The notes under the pieces were generated by a model. It saw only the letters and a program-made list of their open reading frames with translations. It made no database searches and was not told the DNA's origin. Positions 5,060 to 5,711 of a stretch of DNA of 5,711 nucleotides are shown here, piece after piece. Position numbers and translations under genes: made by a program. Position 1 is the stretch's first letter. Every line of letters starts with the position of its first letter. The DNA comes from Eggerthellaceae bacterium (GTDB lineage Bacteria; Actinomycetota; Coriobacteriia; Coriobacteriales; Eggerthellaceae). The DNA is taken from assembly GCA_900753095.1 (NCBI GenBank), contig CAADXT010000058.1, positions 1 through 5,711 on the forward strand. The letters run 5' to 3'.

Positions 5060-5236
5060 CCACATGAAAAGCAGCGCCGGCGCAAGGTGTCCAGGTTCCA
5101 AGATTTACCCAAACTTGGAACCGCGCGCTGAAAAGCGCAGGCCTCCCCAAGCCAACTCACCGGTTAACCGGTAACCCCTGTCTTGACTTTCCGAGGCGCA
5201 TTATCCCCCATGGATTCGGCATGAATCCTCGATGCG
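5060..5236 (+). promoter_or_regulatory. Structured 5' leader of the MFS transporter mRNA
   Basis: Successive inverted repeats are visible. GCGCCGGCGC (5074-5083) is palindromic. GGTTCCAAG (5094-5102) pairs with CTTGGAACC (5114-5122) over an 11-base loop. GCGCT-GAAA-AGCGC (5125-5138) is a GNRA-tetraloop hairpin. ACCGGTTAACCGGT (5159-5172) is a 14-bp palindrome. GGATTC (5212-5217) pairs with GAATCC (5223-5228), and CGCAT (5197-5201) can close around it with ATGCG (5232-5236). An alternative CGAGG/CCTCG pairing (5192-5196, 5227-5231) is incompatible with the last two. The ribosome binding site starts 3 bases after this last stem. I do not recognise a known riboswitch class. It may be a cis-acting regulatory RNA. 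Confidence 0.45.
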
Positions 5237-5250
5237 AAAGGAAGGTTTCA

Positions 5251-5711
5251 ATGGCTTCTGATGCTTTGAACTCTTCTTACCATGGCATCGCAGCTCGTTT
5301 GGACCGTATGCCCATCACCGGCTTCCACAAGAAGATTCTGTGGTTGCTCGCTGGCATCACGTTCTGCGACTCCGTTGACATGGCAGTAGGCGGCCCTATC
5401 GGCAACGTCCTTCAGTCTGAGGGTTGGATGACCCTCGAACAGTTCGCCTTCTTCAACTCCATCACCATGGTCGGCTATCTCTTCGGTGGCCTCATGGCAG
5501 GTGCACTTTCCGACGGCATCGGCCGTAAGAAGGCAGTTCTTATCTGCGGTTCTATTTTCACCGTGTTCTGCTTCGTTGCTGCAGGTTCTCCCGACGCAAC
5601 GTTCCTTACCGGTTGCCGCTTCTTCATGGGCTTGGGCCTCGGCGCTGCGTTCCCCGCAGGCTACTCGGCACTTACCGAGTTCACGCCTCCTACGAAGCGT
5701 GGTAAGTACCA
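5251..5711 (+). CDS. Major facilitator superfamily transporter, N-terminal part (3' truncated by window edge)
   Basis: The first 153 residues of a membrane transporter run off the window. ATG 5251 is preceded by AGGAAGG (5239-5245) at 5 bases, a strong ribosome binding site. Four membrane spans are visible: about 28-50, 68-87, 95-111 and 118-140. The MFS signature motif A is GALSDGIGRKK at 84-94, in the TM2-TM3 loop. TM1 contains the acidic pair Asp40 and Asp43 in FCDSVDMAVGG, as often seen in proton-coupled metabolite, sugar or aromatic-acid porters. The segment RFFMGLGLGAAFPAGYSALTEF (broken here only by length) fits TM4 of that broad group. The substrate cannot be told from half a protein. 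Codons are strongly biased to C- and T-ending preferred forms (TTC, GGC, CTT), which suggests high expression. A strong promoter, spacer palindrome and structured leader precede it. Confidence 0.9.
   Translation, partial: MASDALNSSYHGIAARLDRMPITGFHKKILWLLAGITFCDSVDMAVGGPIGNVLQSEGWMTLEQFAFFNSITMVGYLFGGLMAGALSDGIGRKKAVLICGSIFTVFCFVAAGSPDATFLTGCRFFMGLGLGAAFPAGYSALTEFTPPTKRGKY

Larger units (their letters stand above)
4247..5250. other. About 1-kb gene-free, AT-rich divergent regulatory region
   Basis: No credible coding sequence is found between the divergent DUF1846 and MFS genes. Open frames here are antisense tails or lack ribosome binding sites. Roughly 4250-5050 is clearly richer in A and T than the genes on either side, while 5060-5250 returns to higher GC and is full of short inverted repeats. 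On the minus strand a TATTAT box (4310-4305) is a possible -10 for DUF1846, but it has no convincing -35. An ATGGGG/CCCCAT inverted pair (4280-4285, 4311-4316) surrounds a T-rich stretch. Individual repeats, promoter and leader are listed separately. Confidence 0.7.

Noticed and set aside
4945..5160. 71-residue minus-strand frame in the intergenic region
   Set aside because: It starts at GTG without a ribosome binding site, spans the promoter and hairpins, and resembles no family I know.
5064..5174. 36-residue upstream frame in the MFS leader (starts MKSSAGARCPG)
   Set aside because: There is no ribosome binding site before the ATG, the composition is Arg/Pro-rich as expected from structured GC-rich RNA, and its stop overlaps a palindrome. 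It could be a leader peptide, but nothing supports it.
5183..5210. TTGACT close to the MFS start as a -35 box
   Set aside because: The position 17 bp downstream reads CCCCAT, which is not a -10 sequence.
5201..5210. TTATCCCCCA as a DnaA box
   Set aside because: It departs from TTATCCACA at an invariant region and stands alone, with no origin-like cluster.

Overview
The window looks like chromosomal DNA of an actinobacterial anaerobe of the Coriobacteriia, most probably Eggerthellaceae. This is an inference from the flavour of the apt, DUF1846 and MFS proteins, the GC-rich coding sequence and the cell-wall-anchored surface protein. I cannot name a genus, and no 16S or other marker is present.

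Layout, left to right. (1) Bases 1-609 (+) are the C-terminal end of a secreted, probably beta-propeller-like surface protein. It ends in a Pro/Gly/Ser-rich wall spacer, an LPXTG-like signal (SPDTGD), a hydrophobic segment and an Arg-rich tail. (2) Bases 610-855 are intergenic and carry two near-identical 31-bp tandem units plus a decayed upstream copy. (3) apt (856-1389, +), adenine phosphoribosyltransferase, ends at a clear intrinsic terminator. (4) A minus-strand block is read right to left: a DUF1846/UPF0371 protein (4246-2765) with its own terminator, a 97-residue CxxC/WHLTS protein (2667-2374), then two CrcB/Fluc fluoride-channel subunits (2323-1805 and 1808-1431) joined by an ATGA overlap. 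(5) About 1 kb of gene-free, visibly AT-rich DNA (4247-5250) lies between the divergent DUF1846 and MFS genes. It holds a 21-bp repeat pair, several perfect inverted repeats, a strong sigma70-type promoter with a 14-bp palindrome in its spacer, and a structured leader of about 220 nt. (6) The N-terminal 153 residues of an MFS transporter (5251-end, +) follow.

How the genes work together. apt (purine salvage) appears to be a single-gene unit. The two CrcB subunits are best read as one antiparallel heterodimeric fluoride exporter. Their charge patterns predict opposite membrane orientations, and their pore Phe-box residues are unequally degenerated. DUF1846 has no established function. The MFS gene appears strongly and specifically regulated, judging from its promoter, the palindrome and the long leader.

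I found no CRISPR array, insertion sequence, tRNA, rRNA or phage feature. The best candidates for something undescribed are the regulatory region and leader of the MFS gene, and the asymmetric CrcB pair. None of this rises to an obvious new defence or mobile system.
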